This document shows positions 1-10,582 of a stretch of DNA of 20,000 nt, in pieces. Every line of letters begins with the position of its first letter. The stretch's first letter is position 1. A program made the position numbers and the translations under genes. This stretch comes from Eimeria necatrix (taxonomy: Eukaryota; Apicomplexa; Conoidasida; Eucoccidiorida; Eimeriidae). The notes below the pieces were generated by a model. That model saw nothing but the letters and a program-made list of their open reading frames with translations. It did not search any database and was not told the origin of the DNA. The stretch spans positions 1,150-21,149 of the forward strand of contig NW_013654801.1 in the NCBI RefSeq assembly GCF_000499385.1, written 5' to 3'.

Positions 1-116
1 ACAGCAGCAGCAAGTGAGAAGTGAGAAGCAGTAACTTAGAACGAAGCCAAAGGACAACAAGAGGAAAGGTTTAAAAGGCCGCAGCAGCAAATAAACAAAA
101 GTAATAAATGAAATAA

Positions 117-118
<2 letters not shown>

Positions 119-179
<61 letters not shown>

Positions 180-181
180 AT
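119..181. repeat. (AAAT)n microsatellite
   Basis: An almost pure tandem array of the tetranucleotide AAAT, about 15 copies, flanked by AT-rich sequence. Read on the minus strand it gives a meaningless Tyr/Leu/Phe/Ile pattern. If the minus-strand exon at 220-502 is real, the array lies just inside its first intron. Confidence 0.95.
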
Positions 182-219
182 ATAACAAAACAATGAATTA
201 AAAGATAAAAAGATCTCAC

Positions 220-347
220 AGGCAAGTTTGTCTTTCCAAGTCTTGGGCGGCGGCGGCGGCTGCTGCTGCTGCACTCCGATTTCCAGCAGCAAATTTCTCC
301 AGAAAGCTTCATTTTTTTGCTTCTGTTCTTTGTCAAAAGTCTTGCCA

Positions 348-399
<52 letters not shown>

Positions 400-502
400 C
401 TGTTGTTGCTGCTGCTGCTGCTGCAGTTTTGCTGCTTTTTGCTTCGCTTTCCCCCGAATTCCGCAGCAGATCGCCGGCCGGGGCGGCGGCGGCTGCAGCC
501 AT
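220..502 (-). CDS. Possible first exon of an unrecognised gene running off the left edge
   Basis: From an ATG at 502-500 the minus strand encodes an Ala-rich start, then a charged stretch without repeats (DGKTFDKEQKQKNEAFWRN), then LLLEIGV, a Gln run, a Pro run and KTWKDKLA. Bases 212-219 read GTGAGATC on the sense strand, a good splice donor, and would end the exon at 220 in phase 1. Beyond it the frame runs into the (AAAT)n array, as expected of an intron. The Ala run comes from (CTG)n on the plus strand, that is CAG on the sense strand, matching exons elsewhere in this window. I recognise no family. The remaining exons would lie to the left of the window. The alternative is a chance open frame created by the repeat, although the mixed KEQKQKNEAFWRN segment argues for coding. 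Confidence 0.35.
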
Positions 503-507
503 TCTGC

Positions 508-712
508 GCAGGCGAACTTGAACTTGAACTCAAACTTGAATTTGAATTTTAATTTGAATTTGAATTTGAATTTTTCGGAATTAAATTCAAATTTGAAGTC
601 CAATTTGAATTGCAATTCCAATTCCAATTCGAAGCGCAAGTGCGGGCCAGCCTCGGGATCAAACTGGAACTGAACGCGGCTCGAACTTGAACTTGAACTT
701 GAACTTGAACGG
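508..712. repeat. Degenerate hexamer repeat GAACTT / GAATTT
   Basis: A six-base period of GAACTT drifts into GAATTT and AATTCC between about 508 and 640. It returns as four or five clean GAACTT units at 680-709. It sits directly upstream of the possible minus-strand exon at 220-502, so it could lie in that gene's promoter or 5' leader. Confidence 0.85.
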
Positions 713-1531
713 CGGCGGCAGCGGCGCGATCGCGGGGTGGAAAGCGACTTTTAAGCGCTTCAGGGGTTCAAATGGAGGAGAAAAAGAGATTTAAAAGGTG
801 AAATTGGTTAAAATCTCGTTTGAAAGCGCCAAAAAGGAGGAAAAATGCGAAAAGAACAAAAAGCGAGAGGTCTGGGGAGGGCGGCGACACGGGCGCCCGG
901 GAAGCTCCCGACTCCGCGAGACGCGCAATCGAGAGAAAAGAACAAAAAAATGTCTTTTAAACAAAATTAAAAGAAATTAAACGGAGAAAAACCAGAGAAT
1001 CCTCTTAGCCGGGGCGCAGTCTTTCCCGCAAGGCGCGCCTCGGCTCCCGAAGACCGGCTCGGGCAGCACTCCTCGAGTTTTTGCGAAAACGCAGACAATT
1101 TAAATTAAATACTTTTGCAGTCAACTAAAGTCTTTTGCGAAAACTGGGGAAACAGCAGCAGGGGCTTCAGAAGCAGCAGCAGCAGCCGCTTTCCAGCGCT
1201 GGGGCTGGGTTTTGTGGCTGCGGCGATCTTCGCAGAAAAACGCCACTTTTCGACGCTCCACACGTTATTTGCGATCTTTTTTCTCCTGTTCCTTCAATTT
1301 TTAAGAAATTAAACTCATAAAAGTCCTTTAAAAGCAAAAAATCCCATTTATTCCTCCCAGGCGCGGCCGCTCGCTCACACCCTCCGCCTGGAGCGGCGGC
1401 TTGACTTCTTCACCTACCCCTGGCCACTCCTTTTGCCTTTAATTAATTCAATTCTTTTTAGTTTACTTCTTAATGCCTCAATTTACTGTTTGCTGCTGCT
1501 TAGCAGGCTTGCTCCTCAGCTGATTTCCCGC
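713..1531. other. Non-coding stretch without recognisable features
   Basis: Mixed GC-rich (1000-1080, 1360-1430) and AT-rich (1440-1490) sequence. Open frames are short, lack domains and differ in composition from the genes nearby. I see no tRNA-like arms and no convincing splice pairs. Confidence 0.5.
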
Positions 1532-1566
1532 AAACCCTAAACCCTAAACCCTAAACCCTAAACCCC
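1532..1566. repeat. Telomere-like AAACCCT tandem repeat, short block
   Basis: About five head-to-tail copies of AAACCCT, the TTTAGGG-type telomere unit of coccidia, well inside the sequence. The copies are nearly perfect. Confidence 0.95.
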
Positions 1567-1818
1567 CGAGTGGCCTCGAGTCCACAAGGAACAGCACGGC
1601 TTCAGCCTGCTGCAGCCTGGAGGCTCTTTTGAGAAACTCTAGAAAATGAAAATATAAAAATTATAAATATAATATAAAAGTGTTTTAAAATAAAACTTGA
1701 ATAATGCATTAAAATGCATCTTCAGAACTCTTCACAGCAGTGTAGAGGGAAGTATGAAAAGGTATGGGCGTTTCTGCTTCTGCATGCATGCGGGTGTGCT
1801 GCATGCAAAGCGCCCCTC

Positions 1819-2101
1819 AAACCCTAAACCCTAAACCCTAAACCCTAAACCCTGAAGACTAGACCCTAAACCCTAAGCACTGAACCCTGAAGACTAGACC
1901 GAAAGCCCTAAACCCTAAATGCGCGGAGGCCAGACCCTAAACCCCGAAGGCTAAACCCAAACCCTAAACCCTGAAAACTAGACCCTAAACCCTAAACCCC
2001 GAAAGCTAGGACTTGAACTCCCAAACCCTGGAGTCTAGACCCTAAACCCTAAACCTTGACGGCTAAACCCTAAACCCTAAACCCTAAACCCTAAACCCTA
2101 G
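1819..2101. repeat. Long degenerate telomere-like repeat block
   Basis: Runs of AAACCCT (1819-1852, 2066-2099) enclose a degenerate middle. There the telomere unit alternates with a second unit close to CCTGAAGACTAGACC, seen at about 1850, 1883 and 1967 and as shorter variants near 1942, 1996, 2027 and 2056. All units run in the same orientation. Unlike a fresh telomere seed, the array has clearly aged. Confidence 0.92.
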
Positions 2102-2212
2102 AGACAGAGACCTGCAGGGGTTTGTTAATTGCCTTCAGCTGCCTATACACTCGAAAGGCACGCCAAACGCAATGCAACACAATAAGACCTTGTGCTGCGT
2201 GCTGCCAAAGAG

Positions 2213-2246
<34 letters not shown>

Positions 2247-2478
2247 TTGCAGTAGCTGCTGCTGCAGTAGCTGCTGCTGCAGTAGCTGCTGCTTCTTCTC
2301 ACCAAGAACTGCAGCAGCTGGTGTTACTCAAAATTGAACGGAGAGATCAGACACGGTCTCCACAGCCTGCTGCTGCTGCTGTTGCTGCTGCTGCAGCTGC
2401 TGCTGCTGCAGCTGCTGCTGCTGCTGCAGCAGCTGCTCCTGCAGTAATGCCCAGCAGCAGCAGCAGCAGCAGCAGCCG
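2102..2478. repeat. CTG-rich flank downstream of the minus-strand gene
   Basis: Runs of (CTG)n broken by CAGTAG units (2230-2290) and by (CTG)n at 2368-2430, followed by (CAG)n at 2452-2475. It follows the stop codon of the minus-strand gene and should include its 3' untranslated region. Every open frame through it is homopolymer only. Confidence 0.6.
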
Positions 2479-2790
2479 CTAGTACTCTGGCGCAGCCTGC
2501 CCAGAGTCTGCGTCGCAAGAAATCAATTGGAAGCATGCATTCAGCAGCAGCGCCTGGTGCTGCTGCTGCTGCTGCTGCTGCTGCCGCTGGTGCTGCTGCA
2601 AAAGAAGCAAACGTTTGCTGAAGGAACCCGTTGCTGCACAGCTGGCATCTGCTGCATCTGCTGCTGCTGCTGCTGCTGCTGCTGCGCTGCGTGCTGTTTC
2701 CGGGTTCAGCAGCAGCAGTTGCTGCTGCAGGTCTGCGAGGATGCTGCTGGCCGCAGCAGAGCTGAGGCTGCTGCGGCGCGGAGTGACTTG

Positions 2791-2833
<43 letters not shown>

Positions 2834-2996
2834 CCCTCTCCAGCTGCTTTCATTCTGCCATCTGCTGCGACAAATGCATGCAGCAGCAGCAACAGCGAGC
2901 TTGCTGCAGCAGCCACTGCTGGCGGCAGCAAAACCTGTGTCACTGCCTCGTCCGCTGCAGCGCGAGCAGCAACCGCGTCTTGCTGCAGCAGCAACG

Positions 2997-3038
<42 letters not shown>

Positions 3039-3108
3039 ACTTGCTGCTTGCTAGGAAAGGTACTACCAGCATGCCGATCCCCGCAATAGCCCGAATAGCA
3101 TGCAAAGC

Positions 3109-3167
<59 letters not shown>

Positions 3168-3265
3168 ATATTTTCCACTTTCCTGCCTGGGCTGCTCTCA
3201 CTGCGCCTAAGGCGCAGCAGCAGCCGGCGAAGGAGCTGTAGGCCCGCTCAAAGAGCTGCTGCGTA

Positions 3266-3318
<53 letters not shown>

Positions 3319-3433
3319 TTGCTGCTGCTGCCAGTGAGGCCCGCCCCAAACAAGAAGCCACTGCTGCAGCTGCTGCTGCGCCTCCTCCAGCCTTCGTCCG
3401 ACTACCTGCAGCAAGCGCCCTCTGTGGCGCCGC

Positions 3434-3466
<33 letters not shown>

Positions 3467-3703
3467 TGCTGCTGCTGGAATTCCTCATACAGAGGAAGCG
3501 CCAATGACGCTGCAAGAGCTGCAGCAGCTAGACAATGCAGACCTTCACGCAGCAGCAGCATCTGCTGCTGCTGCTGCTGCTGCTGCAGCGCATTGTGGGG
3601 ATTCGCAGCAGAGAGCTGCAGCGCCTTCTCAATGTGCTGCTGTGCTTGCTGCAGCCTGTCCTTATCTATGAGGCAGCAGCTGCTTCCAACGCCGTGCTGC
3701 AGC

Positions 3704-3751
<48 letters not shown>

Positions 3752-4698
3752 AGGCTAGTGCGGCTCAGCAGCAGCACAGACACGACAGCCAGAAGCTCTG
3801 CTGTCTCGCATGGTGCAGCGCTGGGCCTCCATGCTGCTGTTGTAATCCTAGAAGCAGCAGCAGCAGCTGCTGCTGCTGCTTCTGCTGCTTCTGCTCCTGC
3901 TGCTGCTGCTGCGTGCAGCAGCTCCTGCTCCGCTAAGCGCAAATGCAAGGCTGCCATTAGACACCGGCATTCGTCAGCAAGTCTTGCTGCTGCTGCTGCT
4001 GCTGCCGCTGCTGCTGCTGCTGCTGCTGCAGCTTGCTGCTGCTGCTTCGGCTGAAAGAACTCGTCTTCCGCCTCTGCTGCTGCTGCTGCAGCTGCTGCTG
4101 CGTGCTCGTTCCCTATTGACTCTAGAGACGCCAATTGCCGCTGCAGCAGCTGCAGCTCCTGCTGCAGTAGTTCCTGCTGCTGCGGGTCGCAGCGGCCTTT
4201 GCTGCATGCAACTGCAGCAGCAATAGCCGCGGGGTCTAGATCGCACTGCTGCTGCTGCTGCTGCAGCTGCTGCTGCTTGCCCGGCAGCAGCAGCGGGTGC
4301 AGCTTCATGCAGCTGAGCAGCAGCTGCATGCGCGCAGCACTAATGGCGTCCCCCACAGCAGCAAACAGTGCTGCTCCCTGCAGCAGCAGCAGCAGCAGCA
4401 GCAGCAAAGAATGCAAAGAAGTCAAACTATTATATTTTTTAATGCTTCTAAATAATTATAAGTGACAAACCTGTTTGGCATGAATGAGAGCGCGAGTCCG
4501 CCTGCCAGTTGAGGTGTACAGACACCCCAGCGCTGTGTAAGCTGCTGCCATCAGCTGCTGCGCTCGGGTGTCTAGGCACCTTTCCAGGTGCTGCTGCCGC
4601 TGCTGCTGCTGCTGCCCGTCGTGCTGCTGCTGGTGGCTGCTGCTGCTGTCCGCTGCCTTCGTGCCAGGGCTGTAGCGACGGGGGCTCGAGCTGTGCCT

Positions 4699-4738
<40 letters not shown>

Positions 4739-5048
4739 AGCACCCGCAGGCAAAAAGCCACCCCGTTGTTCAGCAGCAGCTCCTTGTCCGGCGGCACTGT
4801 AGCGGAGCAGCAGGGCAGCAGCGGGGGCCCCCAGAGGGCATGGCTGCTGCCACCGCTGCTGCTGCTGCTGCTGCTGCTGTTGCTGGCAGCAGCTGCTGTT
4901 GCTGCTGCTGCTGCACCCATGCAGCTGCTGCTGCGCTGCACAAGAGGCGCACACCAAGCTGGCAAAGCATCCAAGTCTCTCCCGATGGCCTCGAAAAGAG
5001 CAGCAGCAGCAGCAGCGTCAGTGACCGCGCCCCCAGCAGCACCAGCTG

Positions 5049-5088
<40 letters not shown>

Positions 5089-5328
5089 CGAGCTCAGCAG
5101 CGCCTGGGCAAGCACCACAAACACTTCAGCCACCGACAAGTATACAGACTTATACAGCAGCGCGCTGTCTGCATCCCCCAGCCCGCCACAGCAGCCGCAG
5201 CAGCAGCAGCAGCTGCTGCTGCTGCTGCTGCTGCTCTTGCTGCTGCCCTCGCAAGGCCGTATGAAGCAAGACGCCAGCAGCAGGTGACGGAGGCCCCTTC
5301 CGGCGCCTTCTAACTCAGATAAAAGCAC

Positions 5329-5363
<35 letters not shown>

Positions 5364-5403
5364 GGTCAGTGTTTCGCTGGGCTTCTGCATCAAAAGAGCC
5401 TGC

Positions 5404-5439
<36 letters not shown>

Positions 5440-5698
5440 GTCGACACGCAGCCGAGAAAGATGCAGCTGGGCGAGGCTCATGTGACACCGCAGCAGCTTT
5501 CCTTGCAGGCGGCGCAGCAGCAGCAGCCGCTGATGTTCCCACGCAGCAGCAGCAGCAGCAGCAGCAGCGCTGCTACTGTTGCTGCTGCTGCTGCGGCTTG
5601 CTGCTACGTAGCGAAGACCTTCCATCAGCAGCTGCCCTGCACGGGAGAGACACCGGAGCCGAAGAAACTCCATTTCAAGTGCTGCTGCTGCGCCACTG

Positions 5699-5747
<49 letters not shown>

Positions 5748-5837
5748 CCAGTTGTGCATGCTCCAGCAAGAATGTATCTGCGAGGTGCTCGTACGCAGAC
5801 GCCATAGTTAGCCACTCAGCCTCAGCTGTGTACTTGT

Positions 5838-5878
<41 letters not shown>

Positions 5879-6503
5879 CCTGGTGGCGCTGGCCCGGGAG
5901 CAGCAGCAGCAGCAGCGGCTGTAGCCGCTGCAGCAGCAGGAGCAAGGGCTGCAGTTTGAGAAGCTTCATTTGCGGGTAACCCCGAGCAGACCTCTCGTTG
6001 CTTCTGCTGCTGCTGCTGCTGCTGCTGCAGCAGCAGCAGCTGCTGCTGCTGCAGCTGTTCAAACGTAGGCGGCGCACTGCAGCAACTACGCAGGGCCAGA
6101 ACAGCACGCAGCAGAAAGCGCCGCACGAGAAGTCGCTGTGCTGCAGCATCTTGCTGCTGCAGCAGCGCAGCTGTTGCTGCTGCAGCTGCTGTCCTAGCGG
6201 GTGCTCCTGTTGCAGTTGCTGCGGCTGTTTCAGCAGCAGCAGCAGCTGCTGCTGCTGCTGCTGCCACTTCTCTTCTGTGCAGACGCTGCACAGCCCCCCT
6301 GCACTGACACAGTCTGTCTTCTGCTTCTTCAGCTGCTGCCCTTGCTGCTGCTGCTCTTGCGTCAGCAGCATCTGCTGCAGCAGCAGCAGCAGCAACTCGC
6401 ACTGCAGCACGGTAACACAGCAGCGCCACCGCCAGCCTTGAAGCTCTGCTGGACACAGGAGGAGAAAGTCGTTTTCCCAAAACCTTCGGGCCCCAATAAG
6501 GGT

Positions 6504-6545
<42 letters not shown>

Positions 6546-6908
6546 CTGGTGGTGCTGCTGGTGGTGCTGCTGCTGGCACCCCAGCTGCCGGTGGCAGGGG
6601 CGTTTCCGCTGCAGCAGCAGCAGCAGCAGCAGCAGCAGCGGGCGCTGCTGCTGCTGCTGCTGCTGGGGCAGCAACTGCGTCTGTGATGGCCAGGGCAACG
6701 TTTCTGCTGCCAGCAGCAGCAGCAGCAACGCATGCAAACTTCAAAGAGCCTAGAACAACGTCTAAGGCAAGCTCTATGTCTGCTGCTCCGCAGCAGCAGC
6801 TGCTGCTGCCCTTGCTGCTGCAGCTGCTGCACACGGAGGGCCGCAGCACTGCAGCAGCTTCTGATAGCCCATGAGTCGGCCCCACAAACACCCAAAAGGG
6901 AGACTTCC

Positions 6909-6953
<45 letters not shown>

Positions 6954-7061
6954 GGTAGCCAGCAGCTTCCTTTGGAGTCACTCGCTGCAGCACCGCAATG
7001 CTCTTTCTAAGGGGCGGCAGCAAATCCAGCAGCAGATACAGCAGCTTCGGCTGCTGCTGCT

Positions 7062-7096
<35 letters not shown>

Positions 7097-7159
7097 TCAA
7101 TTTTCTGCAGCAACGGCGCAAGCCACACGAGCGGAGATAGCCGCTCGGTTGTCAGCAGA

Positions 7160-7192
<33 letters not shown>

Positions 7193-7232
7193 TTCGGTTC
7201 CCTTAAAGGGGCTGCTGCCGCTGCTGCTGGCC

Positions 7233-7263
<31 letters not shown>

Positions 7264-7533
7264 AGCCTTTGTCTTGGGGGTCAAGCATAAAGAAAAGGGG
7301 GAAGTGCTGCCTTCTTCAGCTGCAGGCAGCGGCTGCCACAAGTGCTTTTGCTGCTCCTGTTCTGGCTGCTGCTGCTGCTGCTGATGAGGCAGCAGCAGCA
7401 GCTGCTGCTGCAGCTGCTGCAGCCAGCAGCAAACGAAGGCATACAGCCGCGGAATGTCAGCAGGCTCGCACAGTCTGACAACGCATGTCGGGCTCTGGTC
7501 CTGCAGCAGCAGCAGCAGCAGCAGCAGTCGGTT

Positions 7534-7566
<33 letters not shown>

Positions 7567-7662
7567 GACCAGCAGCAGCAGCAACGCCAATGGTGGTAAG
7601 AGCAAAAGCTGCGCAGGAAGCAAAGCAGGTAGCTGCACCATTTGCAGCAGCATGAAGTGGGC

Positions 7663-7696
<34 letters not shown>

Positions 7697-7898
7697 AGGA
7701 GCAGCAGCAACAGCAGCAGCAGCAGCAAGCTCCTTACAGTTTGCAACTTTAGGGGAAAGACAAGACACACTGCATCAGCTCGGGTGTACATACACCCCAG
7801 CCAGAGGCAGCAAGACACTGCCATCATGTCTGCTGCTGCAGCAGCAAAGTTGAAGGCAAAGGCCAGCAGCGAGCGGCGGCGCCGCCACGGGTCGACGA

Positions 7899-7933
<35 letters not shown>

Positions 7934-8065
7934 TGCTGTGGCAGCTGCTGCAGCTGCTGTTTGCGGACCAGATTCGACGCTGCTGCTGCTGCTGCTGCTG
8001 CTGTTGCTGCGGCTGAGTAGACGTGGATTCCGTATTGCTGCTGAATCGCATCCGATTCTTCAAAG

Positions 8066-8101
<36 letters not shown>

Positions 8102-8331
8102 AGCGCAGTGTCTATGATGAAGGAAGGCGCAGAGCTTTCGCGGCTGCTGTTGTTGCTGCTGGCAGCGCTGGCGTGGCTAGAAGCAGCAGCAGCAGCAGCA
8201 GCAGCAACTGCAGCAGCACAGGGGGCCCTCTGCAGCAGCTGCTGCGGCAGCGGCTGGGCCGTTTCTGCGGGCGGCAGCAAAGAGAGAGGCAGCTGGTAGT
8301 CTTCCTGTGTGCTGCTGCCCCATGGCAGCAA

Positions 8332-8369
<38 letters not shown>

Positions 8370-8549
8370 GAGCAATAGCAGCAGCAAAATGAGAAGCCGG
8401 TGGCTCAAGCAGCAGCAAGGGCAACGTCTCAGCTGCACTGGGCAAGCCCCAAACTTGCTGCTGCTGCTGCTGCTGCTGCTGCTGATTTTGCTGCTGATGC
8501 AGCAAGTCGTATAGCTCTTGCTGCAGCAGGTTGCCCACGCGCTGCTCCG

Positions 8550-8586
<37 letters not shown>

Positions 8587-9258
8587 GGGGCACTGCAGCA
8601 AGGGCTCCTCGTCTTGAAGGATGCTGGCCCGTCTTGCCTGCTTTCCCCGCGGTGCTGCTGCTGCTGCTGCTGGTCTTGCTGCTGCTGCAGCTGCTGCTGC
8701 TGCTGGCAGCAGCGGGTCTGAAGGAAGCCAGTGGTAGGGAGAAGCTGCTGCTGCTCCTTCCCACGCCTCTTCAAAGCCAGGTGGCGGCTGCTGCAGTGCA
8801 GCAGCAGCAGCAGCAGCGGCAGCAGCAGCAGCTTCAGCAGCCCACTGCAGCTGCTCCTGGGCTTCCGCTGCTGCTGATCTCGCAGTAGCAGCAGCACAGG
8901 GTGAGGACACTGCTGCGTCTGGAGTTGCTGCTGCTGCTGCTGCTGCTGGAACTCGTGCAGCAGCAGCAGCTGCTGCTGCTGCATCATTCACGACTGCAGC
9001 AGCAAGGGTCACCTCAGCAGCAGCAGCAGCAAGATGGACCTCCATGCGCCTCCAAGCGGCTCTGTGCTGCTCCGCCGTTTCTGTTGCAGCAGCAGCAGCT
9101 GCTGCTGCTGCTGCTGCTTTGTTGGCATCCAGCAGCAGCAGCTCCCCGTCCAGCTTCAGCGGCAGCAGCGGCACTGCAGCAACAGCAGCAGCAGAAGGCA
9201 GCGCATGCAGCAGCTCAGCAGTGCTGCGGCGCACCCAGACCTGCATGGAGACCCAGTC

Positions 9259-9304
<46 letters not shown>

Positions 9305-9373
9305 GACGGCGTTTGCTGCTGTTGCTGCGGCGGCTCCTCCAATTCTCCCCGCGGAGATGACAGCAAGCCGCAG

Positions 9374-9408
<35 letters not shown>

Positions 9409-9570
9409 CTGCAGCAGCAAACCCTTATTGAGGACGTCGTGTCTGCAAGAAATGACGCCATGAGCAGCAGCAGCAGCAGCGGCAGCAGGGGCAGGCTGTG
9501 CTGCTGCCGCTGCTGCTGCTGCAGGCACTTTTTTGTGGGTACTTGTCCTGCCGCTGCAGCTGTCATTCTT

Positions 9571-9603
<33 letters not shown>

Positions 9604-9668
9604 TGCTGCTTTGCTGACCGAAGCGGCTGCCGGCTGCTTCCACCTGCTTGGGCTGCAGCAGGTACTCG

Positions 9669-9718
<50 letters not shown>

Positions 9719-9983
9719 GCCTTGCGCTGCCGCAAGAAGCGTTCGAAGTCATCTCTCATGTTGGGCCAGTAGCAGCAAGCTGCGAGCTGCTGCAGCAGCA
9801 AAGAGGCGCACAAGTTGCTGCAGCAAAGCTCGTCAAGTGTCTGTTTGCTGCTGCTGCTGCTGCTGCTGCCTCTGCGGTGCGCTTGCTGCTGCTGCTCCCG
9901 ATGCAGCTCTGGGAAGGGGCAGCTGGGGCTCAGGCAGCCGCAGCCGCAGCAGCAGCCCGTGCTGCTGCTGCGGCTGCATGCAG

Positions 9984-10026
<43 letters not shown>

Positions 10027-10124
10027 TCGTGTTGCGCCCTGTTTGTGCGGCAGTAGGTCTCGGCTGCATTTGCTGCGGCTGTGCCGCTGCTGCTGGTACT
10101 TGGGCTGCTGCTGCGTCTGATGCC

Positions 10125-10165
<41 letters not shown>

Positions 10166-10516
10166 ACGTAGGAAGCAGTGAAGTGCTCCATTACTTGCTG
10201 CAGCAAATCTGGGGCCCTTGGGATGCAGAGCCGCATGCAGCCTCGCCTGCTGTACCATACGAGGTCCATTGCCACTTGCTGCTGCTGCTGCTGCTGCTGC
10301 TGCAGCGGCTGCTGCAGCTGCTGCTGCTGCTGCTGCTGCACCTGGTGGCCATGGACAGCAAACCGCTCGCCCAGAAACTCGTCGCTGCCGCGCCGCTGCA
10401 GCACTTTAAACAGCAGCGGGTCCTGCTGCAGCTGCTGCTGCACTTGCTGCAGCAAGGCAGCAGGCAGCTGCTGCAGCAGCTCCAGCCGCCGCGCTGCTGC
10501 ATGCTCTGCCTGCATC

Positions 10517-10554
<38 letters not shown>

Positions 10555-10578
10555 ACTCACACATCGGAGCACAGCCAT
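2479..10578 (-). CDS. Large HAAR-rich locus: integrase-like N-terminal part and TPR-like C-terminal half (one gene, or two adjoining)
   Basis: The same minus-strand frame stays open from an ATG at 10578 to a stop at 2481-2479, apart from an in-frame stop removed by the intron at 4378-4470. Without other introns it would encode about 2,668 residues. Much of that is Gln, Ala and Ser runs from CAG, so further introns are likely. Non-repeat blocks look like real protein: an integrase-like zone (10509 to about 9724), a low-complexity middle, then long amphipathic helices from about 7500 to 2600. The start is weak: MAVLRC is followed at once by a donor-like GTGAGT, and an upstream exon near 10606-10954 is possible. 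The stop follows ordinary sequence (LISCDADSGQAAPEY). I name no gene. The join of an integrase-like and a TPR-like part makes two genes plausible, with the border near 7501-7806. Confidence 0.6.
4378..4470 (-). other. 93-nt GT-AG intron
   Basis: On the sense strand the exon ends CAAACAG and the intron opens GTTTGTCACTTATAA, a good donor followed by an in-frame stop. It closes with a pyrimidine-rich tract into ctgctgctgcag before GGAGCAGCACTG. Both sides are phase 0. Removing it joins RALIHAKQ to GAALFAAVGD, keeping a TPR helix pair intact. The (CTG)n run supplies the polypyrimidine-like tract and the acceptor. Confidence 0.75.
4511..4530. promoter_or_regulatory. GGTGTAC palindrome, imperfect copy inside coding sequence
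   Basis: GAGGTGTACAGACACCCCAG differs from the dispersed palindrome at two central bases. It lies within TPR-like coding sequence, where it encodes GCLYTS on the minus strand. It may be a coding coincidence rather than a functional site. Confidence 0.4.
7501..7806 (-). other. CTG-sense block: probable intron or gene border inside the long locus
   Basis: On the minus (sense) strand this is mostly (CTG)n, giving an unbroken poly-Leu reading that resembles no exon here. It ends in ctgctgcag followed at 7500 by mixed coding sequence (DQSPTCVVRLCEPADIPRLYAF), an ideal splice acceptor. Its upstream end, 7741-7806, has ordinary base composition and contains a copy of the GGTGTAC palindrome that is otherwise mainly intergenic. 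It is therefore probably not translated. It may be an intron, or the promoter and first intron of a separate TPR-like gene. Confidence 0.5.
7782..7799. promoter_or_regulatory. GGTGTAC palindrome copy
   Basis: GGGTGTACATACACCCC is one base from the GGTGTACGTACACC consensus. It sits at the edge of the CTG-sense block at 7501-7806. If it is a control site, it supports a gene start nearby on the minus strand. Confidence 0.5.
9724..10509 (-). other. Integrase zinc-binding-like (H2C2) region with YWPNM motif
   Basis: Three non-repeat pieces occur in the order found at the start of Ty3/gypsy-type integrases. First, a helical lead-in at 10509-10342 (ARRLELLQQLPAALLQQ, then DPLLFKVLQRRGSDEFLGE). Second, DLVWYSRRGCMRLCIPRAP followed by DLLQQVMEHFTASYV at 10266-10165, matching the usual 'glLyyr..g..rlciP....lr..vm.e.H' strand and first His. 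Third, KQTLDEL and then YWPNMRDDFERFLRQ at about 9771-9724, matching 'KT...l...fyWPnMr.dv..fv..C'. A second His may be that of AHRRG before KQTLDEL. The Cys pair is not clear (CCSPSRWKQ lies beyond a Ser run). Gln, Ala and Ser runs separate the pieces. Donor-like GTGCAG sites follow the first two, so they may be exons. No reverse transcriptase, protease or long terminal repeat is visible. This suggests a captured or decayed integrase rather than an intact element. Confidence 0.5.
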
Positions 10579-10582
10579 GTGG

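Larger units (their letters stand above)
2600..5815 (-). other. TPR-like alpha-helical region of the minus-strand gene
   Basis: Between homopolymer runs lie repeated amphipathic helices with the Ala/Gly/Tyr spacing of tetratricopeptide repeats. Examples are EWLTMASAYEHLADTFLLEH (about 5800-5740), FLRLRCLSRAGQLLMEGLRY, LLYKSVYLSVAEVFVVLAQA (about 5160-5100), and MAAAYTALGCLYTSTGRRTR, which reaches the exon end at 4471 through ALIHAKQ. After the intron the reading continues GAALFAAVGDAISAARMQLL, the next helix pair, and later QAQQHIEKALQLSAANPHN. Repeats of this type build protein-binding solenoids. I cannot say which complex it serves; cohesin-loader and APC-type TPR proteins were considered but not supported. 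Confidence 0.5.

Noticed and set aside
760..780. tRNA T-arm-like GGGGTTCAAATGG
   Set aside because: No pairing stem and no D or anticodon arm upstream.
798..980. Lys/Arg-rich 60-residue frame
   Set aside because: Short, unlike the neighbouring genes, in AG-rich DNA; no splice or family support.
3000..3320. Long CTG tracts as a CRISPR or satellite array
   Set aside because: Pure triplet repeats of up to about 18 units without spacers; they encode Gln runs of the minus-strand gene.
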